Below are positions 33,276 to 45,280 of a DNA stretch of 64,000 bases, in pieces. Source of the stretch: Melampsora larici-populina 98AG31 (lineage: Eukaryota; Basidiomycota; Pucciniomycetes; Pucciniales; Melampsoraceae); contig NW_006768765.1 in the NCBI RefSeq assembly GCF_000204055.1, positions 2,252,583 through 2,316,582 of the forward strand, given 5' to 3'. Each line of letters begins with the position of its first letter. Positions within the stretch are counted from its first letter, which is position 1. The notes under the pieces were generated by a model. The model saw only the letters and a program-made list of their open reading frames with translations. It was not told the DNA's origin and ran no database searches. The position numbers were made by a program, and so were the translations under genes.

Positions 33276-36200
33276 GATGGTGATGGTATATGCGAACAAA
33301 AACGAGATTAAAAAAGTTTGCAATTGGAAGAAAATTGATGGTGGATTTGCCAAGACATATGTACAAAATCTGCACTATGCGAGGGAAGTCCGAGACAAGG
33401 CCGTATGTAGCAGGGTTAACTTATTTACGCCGAAACCTCAGGGATTGAGGTCTCATCCTTGACAACAGTACATCTACTTCCTGATATGCTGCCCTTTTTT
33501 CTACGTTGCAGAAAGAGCTTAGGCGACCAGACGCCACAGTCCACTGGGATTACAACAGTTTTTCATCCACAGTGCTACCGATTGACACTTTGTCAATGAA
33601 ATTGCCAGTTTGATTTATAATACTTCATCCTCACATCTCATTGTTATTTGTTCATCTTAGACAGAATTGAAATGATTACTGAACCAAGAAATGTAATACT
33701 CATGCATCTTATGGAAAACAGGCAACCAAATCAACTCTACAAGTTGAGGCTTACTTCTACTTTTACATCTATTCTAGTGAAAGAGGGTTACTTAATGAAA
33801 GAATCATTTCAAACTGATTTCAAGCTCCTTAGCAAGGGAAGGAAGATAGAGAGAGACAGAGAGAATGGTGTGACACAAGCTGACTGCTAAGTCAGAAATG
33901 AGGTGTTTATAATGGTTCAATGGATCTATAAAGATTAATTAATTGAGTGCACTGCCAAAAAGTAAGCAAAGAATAAGGCACTGAACTCAACCACCAAATA
34001 ATACAGATGAGAAGGCATTATCCTGTTAAATTTTAAACACATAATTTCTCAACCTAGCACCAATTCATTTCAATTACCTCAACTTTTGGACTGATCTGGA
34101 TGTGATTGTCTTGTGATATGTAATCCTAAGCATCGCATTGCAACAATTCCATCTAAAGCAATGAAGGTTTCATCTGAATCATACTTTGCATGTGAAGCTG
34201 AAACACAAAAGCCACCTCTTGATTACCCCTTGTAGTGCAGCAGGAATCTATCCAACAGAATCTGATTGATTATCTTGAAGAAGAGACAGAAGAACATTGT
34301 TGAAAACAATGACATTTGTTGGATGAAGTATCAATAGAGAAATGACAGGTGCAGAATGACTTGAATGAAACAAATCCAAGTTGCCTTGACCAAATAAAAC
34401 AATTATACCATCAGAGGCTTGATACATGTTGAAGTTTGGGTCTGTTGGGAGAATGTGGGGTAGATCACCAAGATCACAAACCTGTAGTGTTGTGGGGTGA
34501 AGAAACATAGGGTGAAAACTGTTGAATTTTTTAAAATATAATTGACACATCATTGGCCCTGTGAGTGGTATTTATGATCTCCTTGAGGTTGTGTAATCAG
34601 ATTAAATATTCCATGGATTTTACTGTGATTTTACTTACACATTTATTTATTTCATTGCTTTTTTATTTTGAAAAACCATCAACTTTTGTTTTTCATCCCA
34701 ACTTCTTAACAAGTAATTTTGAAATTAAATCAAAAACTCCTTTAGAAATCTAGAGAGCCTTCCTAAATTATCTAAAAAACATTCATAGGCCTCAAATATT
34801 GTGGTACTCATTCATGTAAAGAATGGACACTCTGTCAAGGAGTTTTCAGGGTATCAATTTGTAGTGCTGTACATATGGGAGAAAAGTCATGTGGTGGGCG
34901 CGTTATTTTCAAAAAGACACGCCTGGTTGCGCATGAGAGGGGTTGGGCGCGCTGGGCACCTCTTTTTGGCTGGGGGCACGAGAGGCACAAGAGGAACAAA
35001 GCAAAACAATACATTCAAGTTGATAGAGATCAACAATCCCCAAATAAATATTCAATAACATCATGTGAAACTGAATTGACAATCAACATCAAACTTACCT
35101 GAATACTTAATAGATACAGAAGGATTGAAATTGAATTATGTGCCATTGTGGATATCATGGATTAGCCAAAATTTGGACAAATGGGCCACTTCATTGTGTT
35201 TAGTTGTAGTGGAAATATCTGTTTGAATGCTTTTCACCCTGTTCTTTGGGGTTTTATGTACACCATTGGTGCCTTAATTTTGGCTTCTTGGCCAAGATAT
35301 TGCTGCACAATAGGTGGAACATTACCTTTTATACAATGGAGTACATAGGATGCAACCCCAAATTCAAGAAACAGGTTGCACCCAGGGGTGCTTACAGAGG
35401 CTTCAACAATGTGACATGCTCAACATATGAAAGAAAAGGTATGCAATTTGCCAATTGGTATCTGTAATAAAAGCCATCTTTTTGAAACAGAATCTAATTT
35501 TGTTAATCAAGATAGAGTCAAATAGAGTGTTCTTTGTTTTATCATTGTTTTAGAAAAACAGCATCAAATCTCTGAAAATGGCTGTATCTTGTAGCTTTGT
35601 TGGTTAGGATACAGTTATGTCTAATACCAGGACAAATTTCCTCTTTCCTGGTACCATAGAAGGTTGTGTATGTTGGGAGAATTTGAGATAAATTGAAAAC
35701 ACCTAGCATTGTTGGGTAAAGACAATGTTAGAAATGATTGGAAATCTAGCTCAAGTTGTAATCTTAATGATAAATCCATTGACAAAGCCAAAGAAGGGGG
35801 ATAATCAACCTCCAGGTGAGATAAGGATAACATCTCCTCTTGGAATGTGCTTTTGTACAGGTTCATCATTCTTTGCAGCTTAATTTTCAAATTCTTCATT
35901 ATTGCCAACAATGTAAAAGCCTTTCCATGCCTACCACTGCAGTCTGCAAGGCTGATGATAATGTGATTGCAAGTGAGCTCCAGAAGCGCAAAGCATGTTG
36001 TGTTGGGCCAGGTTGTGGGCTTGTGTCAAGGTGTTTTTTTTTGCTTTTCTTTGCACCTAGGGGCCACTGGGTGTGTGAACAAAGACATTTTTGTAGACAT
36101 GATTTATCTCAATTGTGATCCTTGGATTAGCAGTGCATCTATCACATAACAAAAATGGTATCTGAAGTAGATATCAAAATCAAACAACTACACCATCAAA

Positions 36201-38665
36201 AAAATCAAACTCATGGGCAAAAAAGGTATTCAAATGTGGGTTTTCTGCAAGAAAATCCACAATATCAGATTCTCCCAGGGCATAAGTTTCCAATAAACCT
36301 TTAGAGTGGTATTTCAAACTGTTTTCAACAACTCAAACATGGTATTGGTAATGGATCTCTTGGTTTTGGAGCAATACCTCACAAGGTGCACCAACCCCCT
36401 TTTTGGCATTCATTTTGTGCTGCAACACACATATCATTAGGTATGTTCAAGGGGTGTCTTTTGTGCCACGCTCACAAACTGAGTTGTTGGGAATACATAC
36501 ATCAAGTCTTCTCCAGGATTTGATTTTGTGGATGCAGAAATATTGACTGACATCAGATGGGGCCATCCACAGATGGAAATTTTGGTAGATTGGAAAGATT
36601 GGAACACTTATATTGGAACAATCAGGGTGCTCTACCTTGGCTGTCTTCAATATCAAAAAACAAGGATTCTCCTTGGATCAGATTTAGCATATTCTCCTTG
36701 GATTTACCTCAAGTTATTATGTGTGGCTTGGCCTCAATTCTCTATGGGCTCAATGTGTATTAGGTACAAATCCAAAGTAGGGGTATCCTGAAGGCACGAG
36801 ACACTTTCAATTCCTACATACTTGCTCTTTCCACCATTTGCATTTTGTAACACCTGTAGGGCCATACCAATTGGCCTTGATTTATCATCATCATCCAAAA
36901 TGTGTTGCTTCATGATTCTCCAAAAGTCCAATTTTGAATCTTTCTCTGTATTGCTGGGATTGAGCTTTGTACCTCAAAATATCACAGGCATCTTTGGGTA
37001 AAGTCATTCCACCTGAACTGGTGTTGACCTGAACCCAAACCAAAATTGCTGGTCAACAAACTGGCCTTTCAGTCACAAAAGTCAAATGTCTGCCTGATGA
37101 TGGGCCTAAATTCCAACCATTTACATTACCACCCTTTTGACTAAAATTTCAACCTTCAACCATTTTTGATACTAACATAGGTAAAATACGGGCCCAAATT
37201 TCAACATCATTCATGACAACCCTCAGGCTCCATAGGAGCATCCCTGGGTCATGTGCCATTGTTCCTTTGGGCACCTGTAGCATTCAATGTGATACATAAT
37301 TTACAATTCAAAAAATCCAAAATCTCATTGAATTTGCGCAACCTCAAGCCAATTACCAGTCACTTCATTCACTCCAATCTTTTGTTCTGACTAGATGGCA
37401 GTGACCTCCCCGGTGTGCTCGTCTCCCTACAATTACTATGCTTACATAGGCAGTTAAGAAACTCACACTTTGGAAAAACTTGTCAACGGGTCCGAACAGC
37501 TCCTCTCAAGGACTCCTTTCGGCGCCTTTGCCCCTTTTTCGCCCCATATCAGGCCTTTTGATTTTACTATGTATGTATGTGCTGCTCATTGAAGCAGGTG
37601 CAGAGATTATTTATCTGGGGCATGCGCAAGTCGAGAGAAGAAGCCAGAAGCAAAGCGCAGCTTCATGTAGATCCCATAAGTTGGAGGGTGAGTTGATGCA
37701 TGCACTGGGAAGCGCAAAGTCGAGGATGTTTGGCAAGCGAAGTGGGAACCTTTCTCAATCGAAGGCCGAGTTTGAATTACGTTGAAACCCTGGTCATGTA
37801 CCTCAGCTCGCTTTCCTGAAGTTTATCGTACACAACCAAGTATACTGCAAGAATGAAGTTCAACAAGATCATATAAGTGTTTGCTGTGCGAGTTTGAAGC
37901 CGACTGATTCTATAGGATGCATGCAGAGGTTTGCTCCGGAAACACAAGTCATAAGTCTACGGCGGATTTCCGGCTTGTTGAATGTGATGCGTGAGCCGGA
38001 TTGCCGTGTCCGGTGCATGAAGCTTTAGACATAAGATGTTGTTCTGATCGATATCTTGTATTTTTAACTCACACCCCTTTTTCTCCGCTATCTTGATATC
38101 CACTACGAAACTGGTCTCAACTTGTGCAAGATCAATCAAAGATTATAGGTAAAAAAAGATAAATTGGTGACACAGTTTTACAATTGTAAACTTTTTTCAC
38201 TTATTTTACGTGGATTTCCAAGAGACTCTTCAATTTAACCTATTCAAAACTGTGAGTGTGTAGTTCCCGTCCGTGGGCCCCAGGGTAAAGGACGTGTGAG
38301 GTGAACTGTAGTGTGTCATAAGGAGAAAAGTTATGTTGAGGATGAATATGTCCTTTATATCACTTGCTTTCCCCCCTCTCAACTCGCATTAACCCCATCT
38401 CATCATCACTCACTCTCAGATCACCTTCGAGTACATCCATAGATTTTATTGGATATCGATTAGATTAGATCCTCATTCATTTAATCACCCTACCTCCTGA
38501 ATCTTGCTGCGTTGAAAAAGCTCACCTTTTCTTTACATTTACGAGTCCCTATATCAACTCATTCAAGCTCTTGAAAATTTTTGTCTTATCACTTTGAAAT
38601 CCAATCAAAGCTTTGCTTTCATTTTGCCCATTCCTCAGTCTTTCACGTCATTTACATACTCGATC
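33276..38665. other. Gene-poor repeat-like stretch
   Basis: About 5.4 kb without a gene I can support. Weakly protein-like but interrupted minus-strand frames occur at 34248-34553, 35621-35911 and about 36440-36960 (for example ILDDDDKSRPIGMALQV), probably relics of a repeat-encoded protein. A GC-richer patch lies at 34895-35000. A plus-strand frame at 37480-37785 has no convincing start. Confidence 0.4.
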
Positions 38666-39580
38666 ATGCCTACCTCAGACTTCTTCCAAGATTCTGCTTC
38701 ATCGCTTAGTTTTGACGCAATAGACACCAATAAATCGTATTCTGATTCTAAAAGCTTTTTACTTTTGCTCCCCGGCTCTCGTCCCACACACTCTTCAAGT
38801 CCTACACCGCCACCCAACGAATCCGTCTCGCCACTGATTCGTCGCACCTCACTTTGTCGACCACAAGCTCGGCGACTTCCTTTCAATTTATCTTTCACAC
38901 CTGTTTCTAAACCTGATCCACCTGTCCAAGCACCCAACCGATGCCGTCTTCTTGGTTTCACGCCACTGGCCGATAAGACGAGCTCTCCAGTTGAACCATC
39001 AGATCAAAGCTTCTGTGGCCAACCTACACCACGCGCCAAAGAATGTGCCCCATGTGCGCTCTTCTTCACTCGAGCAGACGTCTTTGTCAGTACCGAGATG
39101 GTTTCCCAAGGTCTCCTTGCACCATCTCACGATCATTATTCACCTCTTCAAATAAGTCTCAGTCAACCACAATCCGATCCAATTTATTCAGAGAATTACT
39201 TTGATCAAGAAAATGGATTACAAGATGAAGTTTGCTCAGCAACCAGTTCGCCAGCACAAAGCGCGCTTCGATTTTGGGACGGTCCTGCTACATCCGCTAC
39301 TTCAACTAGAGCCTCTTCACCTGTCTCTTCATTAGACTTTTATTGTCCTACTCTTGCACTCACGTCTATGCCTATTACTATGCCTATGATGACAAAGAAG
39401 AAAGGAATGAGAAGAGCTAGATCTTTGCTGGGTAACTCTCTAGAGAATGAACCTGATGATTGTTGGGCAGATGACGAAGAAGAAGAGGTTAACTTTCAAC
39501 AATCTAATGGGAATTCTACTAGAAGAATGAGCGAGCCTAGTGGTGGGAAACCTAAGATGCCAAAGGCACTTGAGTTGTAA
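38666..39580 (+). CDS. Disordered Ser/Pro-rich protein, 304 aa, unknown function
   Basis: A single uninterrupted frame from ATG 38666 (MPTSDFFQDSAS) to TAA, preceded by a long pyrimidine-rich 5' region typical of expressed fungal genes. An upstream non-ATG extension was not used. The sequence is rich in Ser, Pro and Thr and low in hydrophobic runs, with a CAPCALFF segment in the middle, a basic KKKGMRRARSLL stretch followed by an acidic DDCWADDEEEEV stretch near the C-terminus, and RRMSEPSGG. RARSLL and RRMSEP resemble basophilic-kinase target sites. This suggests a phosphorylated regulatory protein, but no domain is recognised and the role is unknown. Confidence 0.65.
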   Translation: MPTSDFFQDSASSLSFDAIDTNKSYSDSKSFLLLLPGSRPTHSSSPTPPPNESVSPLIRRTSLCRPQARRLPFNLSFTPVSKPDPPVQAPNRCRLLGFTPLADKTSSPVEPSDQSFCGQPTPRAKECAPCALFFTRADVFVSTEMVSQGLLAPSHDHYSPLQISLSQPQSDPIYSENYFDQENGLQDEVCSATSSPAQSALRFWDGPATSATSTRASSPVSSLDFYCPTLALTSMPITMPMMTKKKGMRRARSLLGNSLENEPDDCWADDEEEEVNFQQSNGNSTRRMSEPSGGKPKMPKALEL

Positions 39581-41024
39581 AACTTAGGAAAAAAGGATTT
39601 TAAAAGTATTTCTGTGGACCTCAAATGGACCGAATAAATGTAGGAATAGGGGGTGGTTTCATATTTATTTCTTTTTTACACTTATTGATAACTAATCCTA
39701 AGATTTTGTTTTCGCGAACTTTGATTTAACTAGGTAAAAACTTTCATCTCAGGAAGAAGGAAAGATTGTTAAGAGAGAGAGAATGAAAAATTCGGGAAAA
39801 AAATGCTTTCCATTTGTTTTATAGTTCCGAGAAAAAGTTGAAAAAAAATATGAAAAAATTGAATTGTAACAAAGATATTTTAAAAAACGTGAGGTGGAAA
39901 ATTGAAGAAGGTTTTTTTTGTAATCTGGTCAAGACTTAAACATGAACTTTTAACCATTAACAAGACTAGCAAGTAGCGTGAAGGAATTTTTGTAAGTCAG
40001 CTTTTTCTTTTAACCTTCTTGGAGCAAATAAATTTACTGATTCAATTGCACTGATAACAATACAGTATATGTATGATGATAAGATTTGAATAAAATTTAT
40101 TTTTGAAAAAATCCATGAAGGGCCATAAAAACTAGCAATGCATGACATTGTACTTTTCGACTGGATTTTACTTTCCAAGTGCAGTGAAGGATTGAGTCTA
40201 CCCAAATTTCGGTATCTTTGTTTTTCTTTCTTTGTCCTTGGAGTTTTAATCAGATCTTGAGGAGTCTGTATCCTTCCAGGTACGAGCCAATCCAATGGTA
40301 TCCAGTAGCTGCTAATCTATAGACAGCTTACTTGCTTTGATCTGAATCCTATATTCATACGATCTGCGTCAACTGTGTAGACGTGATCGTTGTAAACACT
40401 TCTGGCTCACACAGTACATCAATTCAAAAAAAGGATAGGTGCCTTGAATACAAAACTTTATGAAGATAAATGTCCCTTTCTCTCAGAAACTATGTCTCCT
40501 GACATCTTAATAAGAGGCATAGGTTACAGCAAGATATGAGACCAGTTTATCATATTTTTCCTAGAATTGGGCCCTGTGACAATGATAGCCTGGAGTAAAC
40601 GTCACTTTGAATTTCCCATCTTCTCATAATATTCAACTCTTTAGCAAATTCGTAATGGAAATAACTCTCCAAGAAAATCAAGCAAGGGTTCATTATAACT
40701 GCCGATAAATTGTTTACCCAGAAGTAGCTGAAAATATACCCGGTTAGGACTGGAGGAGAAGAGCTTTGAATTGAAGCCTAGGCTGCGAGACCAAGAAAAT
40801 TATCTCGGTTAGACTGCGATGAAAGTTTTTGAGAGTCCCATAGAAGATATCAATCAACTTGCACATTGACTCTGAGTCAACCTTCAATGAAAATCTGTGA
40901 GATGAGCTATGTGCCCCCTAGGTAATTATGTACCCCCCTAGTCAATTAAGCTTAAGTCTAAGTCATAGTGTAGGGGTGAGTGCTCGATCAGCTCAAGACT
41001 TCCTGCTGATTACCACTTCACACA
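39581..41024. other. Intergenic
   Basis: About 1.4 kb with no supportable gene; contains the 3' flank of the Ser/Pro-rich protein gene and the upstream region of the SRP receptor gene. Confidence 0.5.
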
Positions 41025-42168
41025 ATGTTTCAATCAGACCTTATCTCTTCTCGCGCCTTATCACCCTACTCACTACCTTCAATAATAATAGGAATCCTTC
41101 TCTTCAGTTTAATATGTTTGAGATTTCTATTATTCCCAAACCGAACCAATCGAGGGGGTAAATCAGAAGATCAAGTAATAGTTTTAACTGGTCCAATGTC
41201 AAGTGGAAAAACAAAACTTTGGTCAAGATTAGTTTATGGTTCAGATACGATAGAAACAATGTCAAGTATGGTTATCAATTCGGCTTTAATAAGGGAACCA
41301 TCAATGATGAATTCGAATCAAACTAAATGTGATTCAACAAATGTGGAGAAACGATCAGATGTTACGAATACCAAAGTTTTAACTTGTATCGATACTCCTG
41401 CTCATCCTCGATTACGTGCTGAAGCTTTGGCTTCTCATTTGATTAATTCGAATCGAGTTATCTTTGTTATCGATACTCAAGTTGGACTTAGCGGAAAAGG
41501 TCTTCGGGATACCGGCGAGTTAGTGATACACAATTGAAGTCAGGTTTAGTGTGATTGAGAACTGACTGAATTAATTTTTGTAATCTCAACTTGATACTAG
41601 TTCTCTTAATCTCGTGCTTTCATATCTTTTACTATTATCTTACCAGCGATCAAACATTCAACTACCGCAACTCGCAATCTATCTTAACTCATCTGCTCCA
41701 AGTTCAAAGATAAGCTTACAGCCTGATCGCACTGAGAAGACGATTCCGAAAATCAATGCGGCATTAAACAAAGAGCTCAACCGACGTAGGATAGGCTCCA
41801 CCACCACCACGGGGGCATCTTCTTCGTTTTACATGTCATCAGCTTCAGCCCGACTTGAAGCCATAGAAGCTATCCCAGCTACTCAACAACAAACATTCTG
41901 GAGCGCTTTTACTCGTTTGTTCAAACCAGAAAGTATTAAAGGTTTATCTCGAGATGGAAGCTCAGAATTTTATACGTTACCAGATGAAGAAGGGGAATTG
42001 ATGAGACTACTTGATGACGAAGAAGATCAAATGATTGGGGTAGATAAAAGCCTTAACGGATTCGAGCGGTATGAGAAACTTTCTGGTCATCAGATTCAGT
42101 GGATCGTGAGTACACCCAGTGACCCACATGGCCTGAAGGAAATCTGGACATGGATAAAGGAAACTTGA
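41025..42168 (+). CDS. SRP102: Signal recognition particle receptor subunit beta
   Basis: Two exons, about 41025-41518 and 41601-42168, joined at a GTTAGT donor, encode 353 aa. An N-terminal membrane anchor spans about residues 18-37 (SIIIGILLFSLICLRFLLF), followed by a Ras-like GTPase domain with P-loop GPMSSGKT (56-63) and the DxxG-like region CIDTPAHPRLR. The C-terminal block IQWIVSTPSDPHGLKEIW matches the family's end. The protein anchors SRP receptor alpha at the endoplasmic reticulum for co-translational targeting. Odd points are an Ala in place of the usual Gly in the DTPAH switch and an unusually long, acidic linker before the C-terminus. It converges on POB3. Confidence 0.85.
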
Positions 42169-42611
42169 GCGAATTGTGCCATTTAAAAAATTATGTTTCT
42201 TCCAATCAATTGACGTACATAGCTAGATTCGGTGAGGTCAATGTAGAAGTCGACAGGACCTATGTGATTTTATCGGGGTTAGGGACCTATCACTGAAAGC
42301 AGGAGTCGTAGTAAATGCTCCTCTAAATGATGATGCACTTATTCTTGCCTCTGCGACACCGAGCCCGAAAATGCCAAAAAGACCGCCCACAATTCGACAT
42401 CAAAGATGCCAAAATGTCACATCAGGTCATAAGAATGTGACTCACGGTGGACCGATCAGCTCATCTCTGACTGGGTACATTGTAAAACTGCGGCATTGAA
42501 ATGTTTCGTAAGTGTATATTCAAAGGCGCAAACCAAAATGATTTGGTAGTATTGTAGAAGCAAGCTGTTAAGGAGTACAATCTAGTGCAAAGTATAAAGT
42601 ATATCATAATT
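42169..42611. other. Convergent intergenic region
   Basis: Shared 3' flank of the SRP receptor beta and POB3 genes. Nothing else seen. Confidence 0.5.
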
Positions 42612-45056
42612 CTATTTCTTCTGCTTCTTAGCAGGTCGTTCCTCACTAGACTCACAAAACAGTATGAATGAGTAAAGTTACATACGCTTTGTTCGTTAGA
42701 GGGGAGTAAACAAGATAAGATCTTTATCAAGAAAGATGCGACATACCTATCAGCCCGTGTCTTCTTCTCGGGTGCTTCGTCTTGATCTGAGTCCGAGTCT
42801 GAGCCTATGTAAAAGGATTTCAATAGATCAGGAGGTTGATTGAAGTTAAGTAGACTGCATAAGACTAATACGGACCTCCATAGTTCGAATCAAACTCCTC
42901 AGCCACATCTGAATCCTCGGAATCCCCCTTGAAACTTTCGTCATCTGTAAAAAAATCACATCAACTCTTCCGATCAGGTTGAAATATCTTGGTTTCTCAA
43001 AGCTGACCTGATTCATCATCTTCATCATCACCACCACGAGCAGCTTTCTTTTCACCTTTCCGACTATCATCCGCACTATCCTCATCCATCGGTTCATCTT
43101 CATCATCCGAAAGAGCTACAGCAGCTGCAGTCATCGCATCTTCATTCATCTCATTCAATACTTTCTTCCCTTTTCCTTTAAAATATTCATCAATCACTGT
43201 ATGTTCTTCTTTACTTAAACTTGAAAATTGAAGATCCACTTCATCCTTCTTCTTTAGAACAAGATCAAATGTTCTACCAGATTGTAAAGCTCCACCTACC
43301 CTTGCGAATTTAACTGAATGGAGATCAGAGAGTGCAACAAGTAAAGGTTGTTTTGAAATGAAGAGGATATATTTGTCGAGGAAATATATTAGACCCTCGT
43401 TAGTCTTCATACTACATTTAACGGCTGTTTGTCCGGTAACGCTACAACAGGAAATCAGACTTGATTAGAAACCGCATTTAGCATATCATCAAGCTTAGTC
43501 AACGGACCTTGTGAAATTCTGTGGGAATATGATTTTTTTCCTCGCTAGTCCTTTGAAAATGATGGATACAACTTCATGGGCTTGTCCTTCCACCTTATTA
43601 TGTTCTTGTTGAAATGTAGATGTTAGGGTCTCACTGTGGTTAAATAGAGAAAGCCAGGAATCAGACAACCGTATAGCTTAGAAAATCAAATTGACAAACT
43701 CGTCAAGATTCAATTCAGCATCCATCTCCTCATCCTTTGCAAATTGCATTACTAAAAACGGATACCGAGTTTGACCTTGTCGTATCGGTGGATCGAGTTG
43801 TACCTATATTAAAGAACGCCACAATTTCATCAAACCACGATCTCATAATTCGAGATAATTTGAATGTAGATAGTTTTCTTACCACAAAGTTGAAATGAAT
43901 GTCATCTGGCTTAGGCAAGAGAAAAAGACGTAGAATACTCGAATATAATACTTTATAATCATAAGTTTTACCACGTAAGCGAAGGAAATCGGAGTACATA
44001 TCAATATCGTATCTTCCACGAGGTGTTGTACAAAGCACGTCAGGGAAAGTGACGATTCCTTCTCCTTGAACCCGACCAATTTCAGCTTTGTCCATGACCA
44101 TATCATGAAGAGCTTGAGCAGCACTCATCCCATCACCATCACCATCACCCGTATCATCTATATCACTCCCAGCATTAGTTCCATTCTCAGCTGCATTATT
44201 TGAAGATGCATTTCCTGGTACATATAATCTTAATTCTACCAATTGATCGGTGACTGTCTTTCTTGCATTCTTGATTGATCCTGAAAGTCCATCGGCTTTG
44301 GGTTGTAAAACTGCTTGATCTAAAAATTCGAGCGCTACTTCTGTTTTGGTGATTGATGCATTATGTACAAATGCCAAAGGTACTTCAAAGGCTGGCTTTC
44401 CTGCTACCATGAAAGCTAAATCGGAAGCTACAAAATAATGACGTTAGTAATGTCCTTTGAGCAAAAAAAATGGTCAGATCACCTTGAACATCAGCTTTTC
44501 CCCAATTCCATCCTCGTAAACTCATATCCTTGGTTTCCAATGTCACATGAAAATGTTGTTTAAATAAGTTGGCAAGTTTATCATGATCCTGTAGTTTGAA
44601 ATCGAAAGTTTCAAAACCTAATTCTCATATTCTTGGTGAAAGAAAGATTCTTCATACATCAGCTCGGAATCCATCAAAAGTTGTCCTTCGACGATCTCCA
44701 ATCTTGATATCTGAACGATCTCGGTTCAATCCAATCCTAAGCTGATAACCTCTTGCGACTCTGAAAAAACAAGGAAACATGATTGTGTGAGAAAACGATT
44801 CAGATCCGATTTTCAATCGTAAGACTAACTTGATCCATTGAACCCATTTAATTTCATCTTTGGGTACTGTCACCACTGGATTTGCATCAACAGGTTTCCA
44901 ACCCAATCCACTCGCAGCAATTCGTAACTCTATCAAAAAGTCAACTTGAATCAGTCTGAAGTAATAAAATGAAGTATAATAGAAATCGAACTGACTTCCA
45001 GGAGTGGGACCTAACCCTCGAAAGATATTTTCAAAGTCGGCAATGGCGGCAGTCAT
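42612..45056 (-). CDS. POB3: FACT complex subunit POB3 (SSRP1-like, no HMG box)
   Basis: About eleven exons chain from ATG 45056 ([16 protein letters not shown]) to TAG at 42612. Family blocks are [12 protein letters not shown] near the N-terminus, [18 protein letters not shown], a dimerisation region ([14 protein letters not shown]), [17 protein letters not shown], then [18 protein letters not shown] and [12 protein letters not shown] in the tandem-PH middle domain, and [19 protein letters not shown]. The tail is highly acidic ([11 protein letters not shown]) and ends in basic RPAKKQKK. No HMG box follows, as in yeast Pob3, where a separate Nhp6-type protein supplies that function. With SPT16 it forms FACT, the nucleosome-reorganising histone chaperone for transcription and replication. 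It is divergent from the acidic-protein gene with only about 220 bp between starts. Confidence 0.93.
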
Positions 45057-45280
45057 ATTGGAATAAAGTATAAAAGGTGAAGTTACTTCAGATTGAATAA
45101 TGATACGCGACGATGAGCGGGCGCGTCCAGAAGCCCAGCTCTGATCGGGTAGTCTTCGGTACTTCTATGGCCATGGTCCGATCTGATTACATGTGTCCAT
45201 TTACATATACATTCTTGAAGTTGATCGATGAATTTCAAATTGCATTTCAACTTTCTGCATTTTCACTCAAAACTTCAAAA
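45057..45280. promoter_or_regulatory. Shared divergent promoter region of POB3 and the acidic-protein gene
   Basis: The starts at 45056 (minus) and 45281 (plus) are separated by 224 bp, so both genes must draw on overlapping upstream sequence. A TATAAAAG lies just upstream of POB3 at about 45069, close to the ATG. Confidence 0.45.

Noticed and set aside
30000..33500. The duplicated segment as long terminal repeats of a retrotransposon
   Set aside because: The repeat units contain intact five-exon genes, and no reverse transcriptase, primer-binding site or TG..CA ends were seen between them.
33276..38665. Retrotransposon gag-pol in the gene-poor stretch
   Set aside because: None of the interrupted frames shows a reverse transcriptase, integrase or protease motif.
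38635..38961. Minus-strand 108-codon frame
   Set aside because: Antisense shadow of the Ser/Pro-rich protein gene.
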